Origin: Falsiroseomonas sp051433195
Lineage (GTDB): Bacteria; Pseudomonadota; Alphaproteobacteria; Acetobacterales; Acetobacteraceae
DNA: 64,000 nt
Reading direction: 5' to 3'
Assembly (NCBI RefSeq): GCF_051433195.1
Contig: NZ_JBHMFT010000004.1
Location: 186,001-250,000 of the forward strand
This document shows, one piece after another, positions 37,855 through 46,240 of this stretch; within the stretch, counting starts at the first letter, position 1, and each line of letters opens with the position of its first letter. The position numbers were made by a program, and so were the translations under genes. The notes under the pieces were generated by a model. It saw only the letters and a list, made by a program, of their open reading frames with translations, searched no databases and was not told where the DNA came from.

Positions 37855-40845
37855 TCAGAGCGTGCCGGCGACCGTCTCGGTCTCGTAGCACTCGATCTGG
37901 TCGCCGACGCGGATGTCGTTGTAGTTCACGAAGGACATGCCGCACTCGTAGCCGTTGGTCACTTCCTTCACGTCGTCCTTGAAGCGACGCAGTGTCGAAA
38001 GCTCGCCCTGGTGGATGACGGTGCCATCCCGCAGCAGGCGCACGCCACAGCCGCGCTTCACGACGCCCTCGGTCACGCGGCAACCCGCCACGTTGCCGAT
38101 GCGCTTGACCTCGAAGACCTGCAGGATCTGGGCGTAGCCCAGGAACTTCTCCCGCTGCACCGGCGCCAGCTTGCCGCGCACCAGCTCCTCGATGTCGTCC
38201 GCCACCTCGTAGATGATGGAGTAGTAGCGGATCTCGACACCGTCGCGCGTCGCCAGGTCGCGCGCCTGGGTGGTGGCGCGGACGTTGAAGGCGACGATGA
38301 CGGCGCTGGAGGCCTTGGCCAGCTGGATGTCGCTCTCGGTGATCTGGCCGACCGCGCTGTGCAGCATGCGCACGCGGACTTCCTCGTTGCCGAGTTTTCC
38401 GAGCGTGACCGCGATCGCCTCGGCGCTGCCCTGCACGTCCGCCTTGACGACGACGGCCACTTCCTTCTGCGCGCCCGCCTGGATGCGGGCCAGCATGTCG
38501 GCCAGGCTGCCGCGACCGGCGGAAACCGCCGCCACCTGCTTCTCCCGCAGCTTGCGCGTGCGGAACTCGCTGATCTCGCGGGCCTTGGTCTCGTCCTCGA
38601 CGGCGATGAAGTTCTCGCCGGCCGTCGGCACGCCCGAAAGCCCCAGGATTTCCACCGGCAGGGACGGCAGCGCCGTCTTCAGCTGGCGGCCCTTGTCGTC
38701 GAGCATGGCGCGAACCTTGCCCCACTCGGCGCCGGCCACGACGATGTCGCCGGTCTTCAGCGTGCCCTTCTGCACCAGCACGGTGGCCACCGGGCCGCGA
38801 CCGCGGTCCAGCCGGCTCTCGATGACGGTGCCCTCGGCGGCGCGGTCCGGATTGGCCCGCAGGTCGAGGATCTCGGCCTGCAGCGCGATGGCTTCCAGCA
38901 GACGGTCGAGGTTCAGCTTCTTGGTCGCCGAGACCTCGATCTCCTGCGTCTCGCCGCCCAGGCTTTCGACCACGATCTCGTGCTGCAGCAGTTCCTGCTT
39001 CACGCGCTCCGGCCGCACGCCTTCCTTGTCGATCTTGTTGATCGCAACGATGATCGGCACGTTGGCGGCGCGGGCGTGGTTGATGGCCTCGATGGTCTGC
39101 GGCATCACGCCGTCATCGGCCGCCACCACCAGCACCACCATGTCCGTCACGCTGGCGCCACGGGCGCGCATGGCGGTGAAGGCGGCGTGGCCCGGCGTGT
39201 CGATGAACGTCACCTTCTGGCCACTCGGCACGGTCACCTGGTAGGCGCCGATGTGCTGGGTGATCCCGCCGGCTTCCCGCGCGGCCACGTCGGCCTGGCG
39301 CAGGGCATCGAGCAGGCTGGTCTTGCCGTGGTCGACGTGACCCATGATGGTGACGACCGGCGCGCGCGGCAGCATGTCGGCGTCGACATCCACCTCGCCC
39401 TCCAGCCCGATTTCCACGTCGCTTTCGGAGACGCGGCGAACACGGTGGCCGAATTCCTGCACCACCAGCTCCGCCGTGTCGGCGTCGATGGACTGGGTCA
39501 GGGTGGCCATCACGCCCATGCGGAACAGCGCCTTCACCACCTCGCCGCCACGGGCGGCCATGCGGTTGGCAAGTTCCTGCACGGTGATGGCTTCCGGCAC
39601 GACCACGTCGCGCACCACCTTCTCGGCGCCCGAGCGCAGACGCTGCAACTCCTGCTGCCGGCGCTCGCGTTCGCGGGCACGGCGGACGGAGGCGATGGAG
39701 CGCGTGCGCTCATCCTCGCCCTCGATCGCGGCCGAGACGTCGATGCGGCCGTCGCGGCGCCGGTCGCCGCCGGGCACCAGGGACTTCTTCGCCGGCGGAA
39801 GCGCCGGCTTCTTCGCGGCACCCGCCGGCCCGGGCATGCCGGGGCGACGGATGACACCGCGCGGTGCCTCGTCCTCGTCGGCCAGCGGCGTGCGGGCCTT
39901 GAGCGTCAGCTTGGCGGCGGGCGTATCGCTGGCAGGCGCGGCCGGCTTCGCACCCGGCACGGCGCCGGGCGGCGCGGCCGGAGCCGGGGCGGCCGCGGCG
40001 GGACGCCGTGCGCCGAGCGCCGTCGGCACCGGGCCGGGACGGCCGGTGCGCAGCGGCTGCGCCATCGGACGGGCCAGGGACGGCATGCCGGGGCGACCGG
40101 ACGGCGAGCGGGCCTGGGTGGGCTCCGCGGCACGCGGCGCCGGGCCACGGGACGCCGGCTGTACCGGCGGCTGCGGTGCGGCCGCTGGCGTCGGCCCAGA
40201 TTCCACCGGGGTGGGTGCGGCGGCGACAGGCGGGGCCTGCGGCTCCTCCTCCGGCTCCGGCTCGACCACCGGCTGCTTCGGTGCGCGGCGCGCTTCCTCG
40301 GCGGCGCGACGCGCCTCCTCGGCGGCGAGGCGTTCCTCGTCCTCGGCGCGGCGACGCTCCTCCTCGGCGCGACGCTGCGCTTCCTCGGCGGCGGAGCGGA
40401 CCTGAAGGGCCTGACGCTCACGCTCCTCCCGCTGGCGCTGCGCCTCGGCGCGGCGCTGCTCCTCGAGCACGCGCTGGCGCGTGGCGAGTTCCGATTGCGT
40501 CAGCGGGCGACCTGCGGCCGCCGGCGGCTTGCCGGCCGGCGCGGCGCTGCCGGATTTCGGCGGCCCGCCCACGGCCGGACGCGGGCCTGCCGCGCCTGGC
40601 GTTGGCGGCGAGACCCCGGGCCTGGCCTGCGCAGGTGCGGCGGCCGGGGCGGCGCGCTTCTTCAGCACCTCCACCTGCACCACCTTGCTGCGCCCATGGC
40701 TGAAGGACTGGCGCACGCTGCCAGCATCCACCGTCTTGCCCAGCTCCAGGCGTCCACCCGGCCGGAGTGAGAGCCGGCCCTTGGCCGCATCCTGGTCGTT
40801 CTGGTCGCTCATCCGCCGATCCGAACCTGATCTTTCGTCCGTCAT
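37855..40845 (-). CDS. infB: Translation initiation factor IF-2
   Basis: 996 residues from ATG 40845. An alternative ATG at 40812 (MSDQNDQDAAKG) resembles the usual alphaproteobacterial start. The N-terminal 400 residues are low-complexity Pro/Ala plus a charged coiled coil (EEARRAAEEARR). The G domain has G1 GHVDHGKTSLLDAL near residue 505, G3 DTPGHAAF and G4 NKID. Beta-barrel domains II-IV and the fMet-tRNA-binding C terminus (VAGCRVTEGVVKRG, GYECGMSF) follow. It directs fMet-tRNA to the 30S complex. It lies 152 bp after ylxR with a terminator between. Confidence 0.97.
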   Translation of the reverse strand: MTDERSGSDRRMSDQNDQDAAKGRLSLRPGGRLELGKTVDAGSVRQSFSHGRSKVVQVEVLKKRAAPAAAPAQARPGVSPPTPGAAGPRPAVGGPPKSGSAAPAGKPPAAAGRPLTQSELATRQRVLEEQRRAEAQRQREERERQALQVRSAAEEAQRRAEEERRRAEDEERLAAEEARRAAEEARRAPKQPVVEPEPEEEPQAPPVAAAPTPVESGPTPAAAPQPPVQPASRGPAPRAAEPTQARSPSGRPGMPSLARPMAQPLRTGRPGPVPTALGARRPAAAAPAPAAPPGAVPGAKPAAPASDTPAAKLTLKARTPLADEDEAPRGVIRRPGMPGPAGAAKKPALPPAKKSLVPGGDRRRDGRIDVSAAIEGEDERTRSIASVRRARERERRQQELQRLRSGAEKVVRDVVVPEAITVQELANRMAARGGEVVKALFRMGVMATLTQSIDADTAELVVQEFGHRVRRVSESDVEIGLEGEVDVDADMLPRAPVVTIMGHVDHGKTSLLDALRQADVAAREAGGITQHIGAYQVTVPSGQKVTFIDTPGHAAFTAMRARGASVTDMVVLVVAADDGVMPQTIEAINHARAANVPIIVAINKIDKEGVRPERVKQELLQHEIVVESLGGETQEIEVSATKKLNLDRLLEAIALQAEILDLRANPDRAAEGTVIESRLDRGRGPVATVLVQKGTLKTGDIVVAGAEWGKVRAMLDDKGRQLKTALPSLPVEILGLSGVPTAGENFIAVEDETKAREISEFRTRKLREKQVAAVSAGRGSLADMLARIQAGAQKEVAVVVKADVQGSAEAIAVTLGKLGNEEVRVRMLHSAVGQITESDIQLAKASSAVIVAFNVRATTQARDLATRDGVEIRYYSIIYEVADDIEELVRGKLAPVQREKFLGYAQILQVFEVKRIGNVAGCRVTEGVVKRGCGVRLLRDGTVIHQGELSTLRRFKDDVKEVTNGYECGMSFVNYNDIRVGDQIECYETETVAGTL

Positions 40846-40962
40846 ATCCAGCCGCGCCGAAGCGCGACACCCTGTGCAGTCCGCGCAAGCGCGGGTGAAG
40901 TCTTAACCGCACCCCTGGAACACGGAGCGCGACGATCGAATCCCCGGCGATGGGCCGGGAAC

Positions 40963-40986
40963 AAAACCCCGGCCTTCGGCCGAGGG
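40963..40986 (-). terminator. Intrinsic terminator-like hairpin between ylxR and infB
   Basis: On the minus strand CCC(T)CGGCC pairs with GGCCGGGG around a GAA loop (8 bp with one bulge) and is followed by TTTTGTT. It lies 12 nt after the ylxR stop. Because infB follows on the same strand, it is either a partial terminator within the operon or a sign that infB has its own promoter in the remaining spacer. Confidence 0.55.
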
Positions 40987-40997
40987 GGGCAGTCCGC

Positions 40998-41693
40998 CTA
41001 GGGTGGCGCTTTTGGCGCGGCACCCCTGCTGTCGGCCGCGGCGGCGACGCCCGCGAGCCGTGCGGCTTCCGCCGCGATCGCCTGCGCCAGCTTTCCTGGC
41101 GCCACTGCAACATGCACTGCCCGGTCACGTCCGAACAGCACCCCAAGCTCCGTGCCGGTCAGCGGCGTCACCGCCGGGACCTGCCGGAGCCCCACCAACC
41201 GGGCCCGTTCCGCCGCACTGCCGTCCGAAGCCTGGACCAGCAGCGCCGCGCGCCCTGCCTGCAGCCATTCGAGGGCTGCCTGCCAACCGCTCACCGCCTG
41301 CCCGGCGCGCCGGGCGAGGCCGATGAGATCGCGGACCCGCCCCTGCAGGCCGGTCTCGATCCGCGCGCGAAGGTCGGGGGGCACGTGCACCGGACCACGC
41401 GCGGCCTTGGCAAAGGCCCCACGGGTCGCGGCACGTTCTAACACATCGGCCCGCGCGCTCAACCACATTCCCCGGCCGGGCAGCCTTGCGTTCAGGTCGG
41501 GGACCAACTGGCGGTCCGGCGACAGCACGAAACGCAGCATCGCCTCCTTCGGCAGCCGTTCCCGCGTTACCAGGCACCGCCGCAGCGGGCCGGTCTCCGG
41601 CTCGTCGGCGTCCGGCAGGTCGGGCGTCAAGTCGTCCGGCGTCAGGTCATCGGGCTGGGTGTCATGAGCGGGCTGCGTCGTCTTGTTCCCCAT
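40998..41693 (-). CDS. YlxR (DUF448) RNA-binding protein fused to an L7Ae-like domain
   Basis: 231 residues from ATG 41693; the start lies 32 bp inside nusA in another frame. An acidic N-terminal tail with a DDLTP repeat (15-bp DNA repeat at about 41623-41652) is followed by the YlxR domain (RRCLVTRERLPKEAMLRFVL; LPGRGMWLSARADVL). The L7Ae/YlxQ-like domain (LIGLARRAGQAVSGW; LQAGRAALLVQASD) comes next. In Gram-positives these are two separate genes, ylxR and ylxQ, at the same place in the nusA-infB operon. It is thought to bind structured RNA and act around RNase P or transcription. Confidence 0.9.
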   Translation of the reverse strand: MGNKTTQPAHDTQPDDLTPDDLTPDLPDADEPETGPLRRCLVTRERLPKEAMLRFVLSPDRQLVPDLNARLPGRGMWLSARADVLERAATRGAFAKAARGPVHVPPDLRARIETGLQGRVRDLIGLARRAGQAVSGWQAALEWLQAGRAALLVQASDGSAAERARLVGLRQVPAVTPLTGTELGVLFGRDRAVHVAVAPGKLAQAIAAEAARLAGVAAAADSRGAAPKAPP

Positions 41694-43359
41694 CGGTGGG
41701 CTCGCCGGCGGTTTCATCCGCGGGCTCCCCTTCGGCCGGCACGTCCGCGCCTTCGGCGCCTTCGTCTTCGCTCTCGGGGGCGTCCTCGCCCTCGGCATAC
41801 TCATAGCCGCCATGCGCCGCGGCGTGGGCGCCGGCAACGTCCTCGTCTCCGAACCAGCCGGCGGATTGGCGCGCGGCCAGGATCACGGCGTTGGCGGTAT
41901 CCTCGTCCACCGCATCGGTGCCGAGGATTTCCACCAGCTCGTCGCCCGCCAGATCCGCCAGGTCCTCCAGCGTCTTCACGCCCTTCTCGCCGAGCGCCAC
42001 CAGCATGGCGGGGGAGAAGCCACCGACCTCGGCGACCGCGTCATCCACGCCCAGCTCGCGGCGCTTCTCGTCCATCTCACCTTCGATCTTGTCGAGGAAG
42101 GCCTGGGCGCGGCGCTTCAGCTCGGTGGCGACGTTCTCGTCGAAGCCCTCGATCTCTGCGAGTTCCTCATCGTCGACGTTGATGATGTCCTCGATCGAGC
42201 CGAAGCCCTCGGTCACCAGCAGGCCGGCGATGACGTCGTCGACATCCAGGCCCTCGACGAACAATCCGCTGCGCTTGCGGAAGTCCTCCTGCCGGCGTTC
42301 CGATTCCTCGGCCTCGGTCAGGATGTCTACATCGTAGCGCGTGAGCTGCGATGCAAGGCGCACATTCTGGCCGCGGCGGCCGATGGCCAGCGAAAGCTGG
42401 TCGTCCGGCACCACCACCTCGACCCGCCGCGCATCGTCGTCCAGCACCACCTTGGTGACCTCGGCCGGGGCCAGGGCGTTGACGATGAAGGTTGCTTGGT
42501 CGCCGGACCACGGAATGATGTCGATCTTCTCGCCCTGCAGCTCCTGCACCACGGCCTGCACGCGCGATCCGCGCATGCCGACGCAGGCGCCGACCGGATC
42601 GATGCTGCTGTCGCGGGAGATGACCGCCATCTTGGCACGGGAGCCGGGGTCGCGGGCCACCGCCTTGATCTCGATGATCCCGTCGTAGATCTCCGGCACT
42701 TCCTGCGCGAACAGCTTTGCCAGGAAGCCGGGATGGGTGCGGGAGAGAAAGATCTGGGGCCCGCGCGGTTCCTCCCGCACGTCGTAGATGTAGGCGCGGA
42801 CCCGGTCGCCGTTCCGGAACGCCTCGCGCGGGATGGTCTCGTCGCGGCGCAGCAGGGCTTCCGCCTTGCCGAGCTCGACCATCAGGTTCCCGTATTCGGT
42901 GCGCTTGACGACGCCGTTGATGATCTCGCCGACGCGGTCCTTGTATTCCAGGTACTGCTTGTTGCGCTCGACCTCTCGCACCCGCTGCACGATCACCTGC
43001 TTGGCGGTCTGTGCGGCGATGCGGCCGAAATCGATCGGCGGCAGCGGGTCGATGATGAACTCGCCGGTCATGATGCCCGGCTTGATCTTCTGCGCGATGC
43101 GCAGCGAAAGCTGCGTCGCCTCGTTCTCCACCGGCTCGGCGTCCACCACCTCGGTCCAGCGGGAGAGCTTCACTTCGCCCGACTTGCGGTCGATGACGGC
43201 GCGGATGTCCTTCTCGTGGCCATACTTGGCGCGGCCGGCCTTCTGGATGGCCTGCTCCATCGCCTCCAGCACCTCGTCACGCTCGATCATCTTCTCGCGG
43301 GCGACGGCATCCGCCACCAGCAGCAGTTCCGGGCGCGCGATCGCGACATCCATCGCCAT
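41662..43359 (-). CDS. nusA: Transcription termination/antitermination factor NusA
   Basis: 565 residues from ATG 43359, supported by AGGA 9-10 nt upstream; a second ATG is at 43353. The N-terminal RNAP-binding domain (1-125), the S1 domain (about 130-200, VGEIINGVVKRTEYGNLMVEL) and two KH domains (PVGACVGMRGSRVQAV; LAIGRRGQNVRLAS) are in order. Two acidic helix-hairpin-helix repeats (VTEGFGSIEDI; LVALGEKGVKTLEDLA) follow, then an extremely acidic tail (SEDEGAEGADVPAEGEP). It modulates pausing, termination and antitermination. In many bacteria it autoregulates this operon. Confidence 0.96.
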   Translation of the reverse strand: MAMDVAIARPELLLVADAVAREKMIERDEVLEAMEQAIQKAGRAKYGHEKDIRAVIDRKSGEVKLSRWTEVVDAEPVENEATQLSLRIAQKIKPGIMTGEFIIDPLPPIDFGRIAAQTAKQVIVQRVREVERNKQYLEYKDRVGEIINGVVKRTEYGNLMVELGKAEALLRRDETIPREAFRNGDRVRAYIYDVREEPRGPQIFLSRTHPGFLAKLFAQEVPEIYDGIIEIKAVARDPGSRAKMAVISRDSSIDPVGACVGMRGSRVQAVVQELQGEKIDIIPWSGDQATFIVNALAPAEVTKVVLDDDARRVEVVVPDDQLSLAIGRRGQNVRLASQLTRYDVDILTEAEESERRQEDFRKRSGLFVEGLDVDDVIAGLLVTEGFGSIEDIINVDDEELAEIEGFDENVATELKRRAQAFLDKIEGEMDEKRRELGVDDAVAEVGGFSPAMLVALGEKGVKTLEDLADLAGDELVEILGTDAVDEDTANAVILAARQSAGWFGDEDVAGAHAAAHGGYEYAEGEDAPESEDEGAEGADVPAEGEPADETAGEPTDGEQDDAARS

Positions 43360-43363
43360 GGCG

Positions 43364-43999
43364 TCAGTTCCTCTTGGAATCGTCGGTTTCGTCGGAGACG
43401 TCTTCGGCTGGCAAGTTTTCGACTGGCAAGTTTTCGACTGGCAAGTTTTCGGCCGGCTGGCTCTCGGCGCGCCGTGCATTCGCGGCCGCGGCCAGCGCCG
43501 CGCTGGCCTCGATCAGCTCGTCGGTCAGCACCAGCTTGGCGCGGCGGATGTTGCCGCGGGGTACCACCAGCTCGGTGCCATCCTCCAGCCGCAGCCGCGC
43601 CTCCGCCGCATCGGCGCCCAGCGCGATGCCGCGGAAGCGCTTGCGGCCATCCTGCGGCACAGCGAGTTCCACCTGTGCCAGCTGGCCGGCATAGCGGTTC
43701 CAGTCCTTGGCGCGGGTCAGCGGGCGGTCGATGCCGGCGGAGGACACTTCCAGCTGCCATTCGCCGCGGATTGGATCTTCCACGTCCAGCACGGCGCCGA
43801 CGGCGTGGCTGATCGCCTCGCAATCCTCAACGGTGAAGGTCGCCTCATCCGCGCGGTCGGCCATGATCTGGACCACCGGGCGTTCCTTGCCACTCACCTG
43901 CACGCGGACCAGCTCGTAGCCAAGCTGGCCGAGCGTGGGCAGGATGCTCGTGGCGATCCGGGCCTCGAGGCCCTCATGTTGTGGCTGGTCGTCGTCCAT
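43364..43999 (-). CDS. rimP: Ribosome maturation factor RimP
   Basis: 211 residues from ATG 43999. The N-terminal alpha/beta domain (GYELVRVQVSGKERPVVQIMAD; DCEAISHAVGAVLDVEDPI; LEVSSAGIDRPL) and the SH3-like C-terminal domain (GTELVVPRGNIRRAKLVL) are intact. It assists S12 loading and 30S maturation. The last 30 residues are unusual: three repeats of ENLPV from a 15-bp tandem DNA repeat, then an acidic end. It is the first gene of the rimP-nusA-ylxR-infB group, four bp before nusA. Confidence 0.95.
   Translation of the reverse strand: MDDDQPQHEGLEARIATSILPTLGQLGYELVRVQVSGKERPVVQIMADRADEATFTVEDCEAISHAVGAVLDVEDPIRGEWQLEVSSAGIDRPLTRAKDWNRYAGQLAQVELAVPQDGRKRFRGIALGADAAEARLRLEDGTELVVPRGNIRRAKLVLTDELIEASAALAAAANARRAESQPAENLPVENLPVENLPAEDVSDETDDSKRN
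43409..43453. repeat. Three 15-bp tandem repeats at the 3' end of rimP
   Basis: TGGCAAGTTTTCGAC at 43409-43423 and 43424-43438, then TGGCAAGTTTTCGGC at 43439-43453. In rimP they encode VENLP units. The TTTTC core is poorer in GC than the flanking gene. Loss or gain of a unit keeps frame, so length variation between strains is expected. Confidence 0.9.
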
Positions 44000-44043
44000 G
44001 CGTGCATTCCAGGCCGAAACGCCCGGGGCCAGGATCGGCCAAC

Positions 44044-44071
44044 AAAAAAGGCGGCCCGGTTAGGGGCCACC
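44044..44071 (-). terminator. Intrinsic terminator/attenuator in the rimP-nusA leader
   Basis: On the minus strand GGUGGCCC pairs with GGGCCGCC (8 bp, one G-U) around a 6-nt loop CUAACC, followed directly by six U. It lies 45 nt upstream of the rimP ATG and only about 30 nt downstream of the predicted rimP promoter start. It can therefore work both as the end of trmB transcription and as an attenuator of rimP-nusA. Confidence 0.8.
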
Positions 44072-44107
44072 TCCCGGACACATCGGAAAGCGAACTCGTG
44101 TCACAGG

Positions 44108-44136
44108 ATATAGCGAAGCGGCGTGGCCGCTGCAAG
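44108..44136 (-). promoter_or_regulatory. Promoter of the rimP-nusA operon
   Basis: Minus strand CTTGCA (44136-44131), 17-nt spacer, CTATAT (44113-44108). This is one class better than most spacers in the window: the -10 is identical to, and the -35 two changes from, the alphaproteobacterial housekeeping consensus CTTGAC-N17-CTATAT. The start near 44101 gives a leader of about 102 nt that includes the terminator. Confidence 0.62.
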
Positions 44137-44141
44137 CGGAG

Positions 44142-44852
44142 TCAGCTTCGCACGAACACCCACCAGACCGGCTGCCGCCCCTCCCGCATCGCCTTGGCCT
44201 CGTAGCGGGTGCCAGGGGTGCCTTCCGGGCGGGTGGTATGGCGCTCGGCCGGGGTGAACAGGCCGGTGCCGGCAAAGACCTCCGCCACCCAGGCCTGGTA
44301 GGTCGGGTCGTCGCTGGCGATGCGCCACTCGCCGCCCGGCCGCAGCACGCGGGCGACCAGCGGCAGCAGTTCCGGATGCACGAAGCGGCGCTTGGCATGG
44401 CGCGATTTCGGCCAGGGGTCGGGGAACATCAGCATCAGCCGGTCCAGCGCCCCCGCCGGCAGCAGGCCGAGCAGGTGGCGCGCATCCTGTGGCCACAGGC
44501 GCAGATTGGCCGGCAGCGGTGCCGTTGCTTCCCCGCCCTCCGGCACCAGCCGGGTGAGCAGGGAACACAGCCCGTTCTCGAAGACCTCGGAGGCGATGTA
44601 GGCGACCCGAGGATGCGCGCGGACCTGTTCCAGGGCGTGTTCGCCGCCACCGAAGCCCACCTCCAGCCACAGCGGCGCATCCGGCAGTCCGAAGGCCGCG
44701 TGCGGGTCGGCGGCCTGGTCCGGCGAAAGGCGCAGGCGCGGCAATGTCTCGTCCAGCAGGCGCTGCTGCCGCGGCCGCAGCTTGTGGCCGCGCTGGCGGC
44801 CATAGAGCCGGTCGGGAACGCCTTCGGCCAGGGGAGGACGGTCCGCTGTCAT
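44142..44852 (-). CDS. trmB: tRNA (guanine-N7-)-methyltransferase TrmB
   Basis: 236 residues from ATG 44852 (GAGG 5 nt upstream). The SAM-binding motif LEVGFGGGEHALE is near residue 62. The TrmB signature FPDPWPKSRHAKRRF near 142 is complete, and ASDDPTYQAWVAE follows. It methylates G46 in the tRNA variable loop. It follows metK, which makes its methyl donor, but a strong terminator lies in the 72-bp gap, so trmB is probably expressed by readthrough or from an unseen promoter. Confidence 0.95.
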   Translation of the reverse strand: MTADRPPLAEGVPDRLYGRQRGHKLRPRQQRLLDETLPRLRLSPDQAADPHAAFGLPDAPLWLEVGFGGGEHALEQVRAHPRVAYIASEVFENGLCSLLTRLVPEGGEATAPLPANLRLWPQDARHLLGLLPAGALDRLMLMFPDPWPKSRHAKRRFVHPELLPLVARVLRPGGEWRIASDDPTYQAWVAEVFAGTGLFTPAERHTTRPEGTPGTRYEAKAMREGRQPVWWVFVRS

Positions 44853-44862
44853 GCAGGCCTCG

Positions 44863-44898
44863 AAAAGAAAAGGGGCGGCGAGCCTGCGCCCGCCGCCC
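44863..44898 (-). terminator. Intrinsic terminator between metK and trmB
   Basis: On the minus strand GGGCGGCG pairs with CGCCGCCC (8 bp perfect, 10-nt loop) and is followed by CTTTTCTTTT. It ends 11 nt before the trmB start codon, so most metK transcripts should stop here and trmB would depend on readthrough. Confidence 0.75.
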
Positions 44899-44924
44899 AA
44901 CAGGTCAATGTGGGTTGGCGTGGA

Positions 44925-46112
44925 CTACCGGTTGAAGGCCCGGCGGATTTCGTCCGCGAGGTCGGTCTTCTCCCAGGTGAAGGTGCCCTTCTCCGCATCC
45001 GGCGTGCGGCCGAAATGGCCGTAGGCGCTGGTCACGGCGTAGATCGGGCGGTTCAGGTGCAGATGCTCCCGGATGCCGCGCGGGGACAGGTTCATCAGCC
45101 CGTCCATCACCTTGGCGAGCTTGGTCTCGTCCACGTCCTGGCCGGTGCCGTGCAGGTCGAAATACACCGACAGCGGCTTGGAGACGCCGATCGCGTAGCT
45201 TACCTGGATCGTGCACTTGTCCGCGATGCCGGAGGCGACGACGTTCTTCGCCACGTAGCGCGCCGCGTAGGCCGCGGAACGGTCGACCTTGGTCGGGTCC
45301 TTGCCGCTGAACGCGCCGCCGCCATGCGGGGCGGCACCGCCATAGGTGTCGACGATGATCTTGCGCCCGGTCAGGCCGCAGTCACCGTCCGGTCCGCCGA
45401 TGACGAAGGTGCCGGTCGGGTTCACGTACAGCTCGTTGTCCGGGCACATCCAGCCCTTCGGCAGGCTGGTTTCGATGATCGGGCGGATCATCCGCTTGAT
45501 CTCGGCCTGGTCCAGGCGTTCCTCGTGCTGCGTCGAGACGACGATGCTGGTGGCGCCCACCGGCTTGCCGTCCACGTATTTCAGCGTCACCTGGGACTTG
45601 GCATCCGGCAGCAGGCCGGACACGGCCAGGTCGCCGGCGCGGCGCATCTCGCTGATGCGGCGCAGGATCAGGTGGGCGTAGTACAGCGGCGCGGGCATCA
45701 GCTCCGGCGTCTCGCGGCAGGCATAGCCGAACATGATGCCCTGGTCGCCGGCGCCTTCATCCTTGTTGCCGGCCGCATCGACGCCCTGCGCAATGTGCGC
45801 GGACTGCGCGTGCAGGTGGCACTCGACGCTGGCGTTCTGCCAGTGGAAGCCTTCCTGCTCATAGCCGATGTCGCGGATCGCCATGCGCGTCAGGTGCATC
45901 AGCAGTTCCGGCGTCACGTTGCCGGGGCCCCGGGTCTCGCCCGCCAGCACCACGCGGTTGGTGGTCACCAGCGTCTCGCAGGCCACGCGGGAATAGGGAT
46001 CGGCCGAGAGGTAGGCGTCGAGCACGGTATCCGAAATGCGGTCCGCCACCTTGTCCGGATGGCCTTCGGAGACGCTTTCGGACGTGAAAAGGTATTCGCC
46101 TGTGTCGCGCAT
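44925..46112 (-). CDS. metK: S-adenosylmethionine synthetase
   Basis: 395 residues from ATG 46112; the upstream extension of the open frame is not conserved. Motifs are LFTSESVSEGHPDKVAD near residue 8, GAGDQGIMFGYA near 120 and the P-loop-like GGGAFSGKDPTKVDR near 265. It makes SAM from methionine and ATP. A promoter with a palindrome in its spacer is found upstream and a terminator downstream, so it is effectively a single-gene unit. No SAM riboswitch consensus was recognised in the 74-nt leader. Confidence 0.96.
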   Translation of the reverse strand: MRDTGEYLFTSESVSEGHPDKVADRISDTVLDAYLSADPYSRVACETLVTTNRVVLAGETRGPGNVTPELLMHLTRMAIRDIGYEQEGFHWQNASVECHLHAQSAHIAQGVDAAGNKDEGAGDQGIMFGYACRETPELMPAPLYYAHLILRRISEMRRAGDLAVSGLLPDAKSQVTLKYVDGKPVGATSIVVSTQHEERLDQAEIKRMIRPIIETSLPKGWMCPDNELYVNPTGTFVIGGPDGDCGLTGRKIIVDTYGGAAPHGGGAFSGKDPTKVDRSAAYAARYVAKNVVASGIADKCTIQVSYAIGVSKPLSVYFDLHGTGQDVDETKLAKVMDGLMNLSPRGIREHLHLNRPIYAVTSAYGHFGRTPDAEKGTFTWEKTDLADEIRRAFNR

Positions 46113-46192
46113 GGCGTGATTCGGCCTCTTGTCGCGGGAAGACCGGTTCGCCCCGGCCTGGCTGGATGGCCCGGGGGATCCGGGATGGGTGC

Positions 46193-46221
46193 GTATTGCA
46201 GTGCACTGTAGCGGGGTCAAG
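46193..46221 (-). promoter_or_regulatory. metK promoter with a palindromic spacer
   Basis: Minus strand CTTGAC (46221-46216, identical to the alphaproteobacterial -35), 17-nt spacer, CAATAC (46198-46193). The spacer contains the perfect 10-bp palindrome CAGTGCACTG (46199-46208), extended imperfectly to 14 bp. A palindrome between -35 and -10 is a classic repressor site. The regulator is unknown. Confidence 0.6.
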
Positions 46222-46240
46222 CCGAGGCGCAGACCTGGCC

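Noticed and set aside
46113..46192. SAM riboswitch in the metK leader
   Set aside because: The leader is only about 74 nt, and I could not match the conserved core of the SAM-I, SAM-II or SAM/SAH classes. A covariance-model search would settle it.
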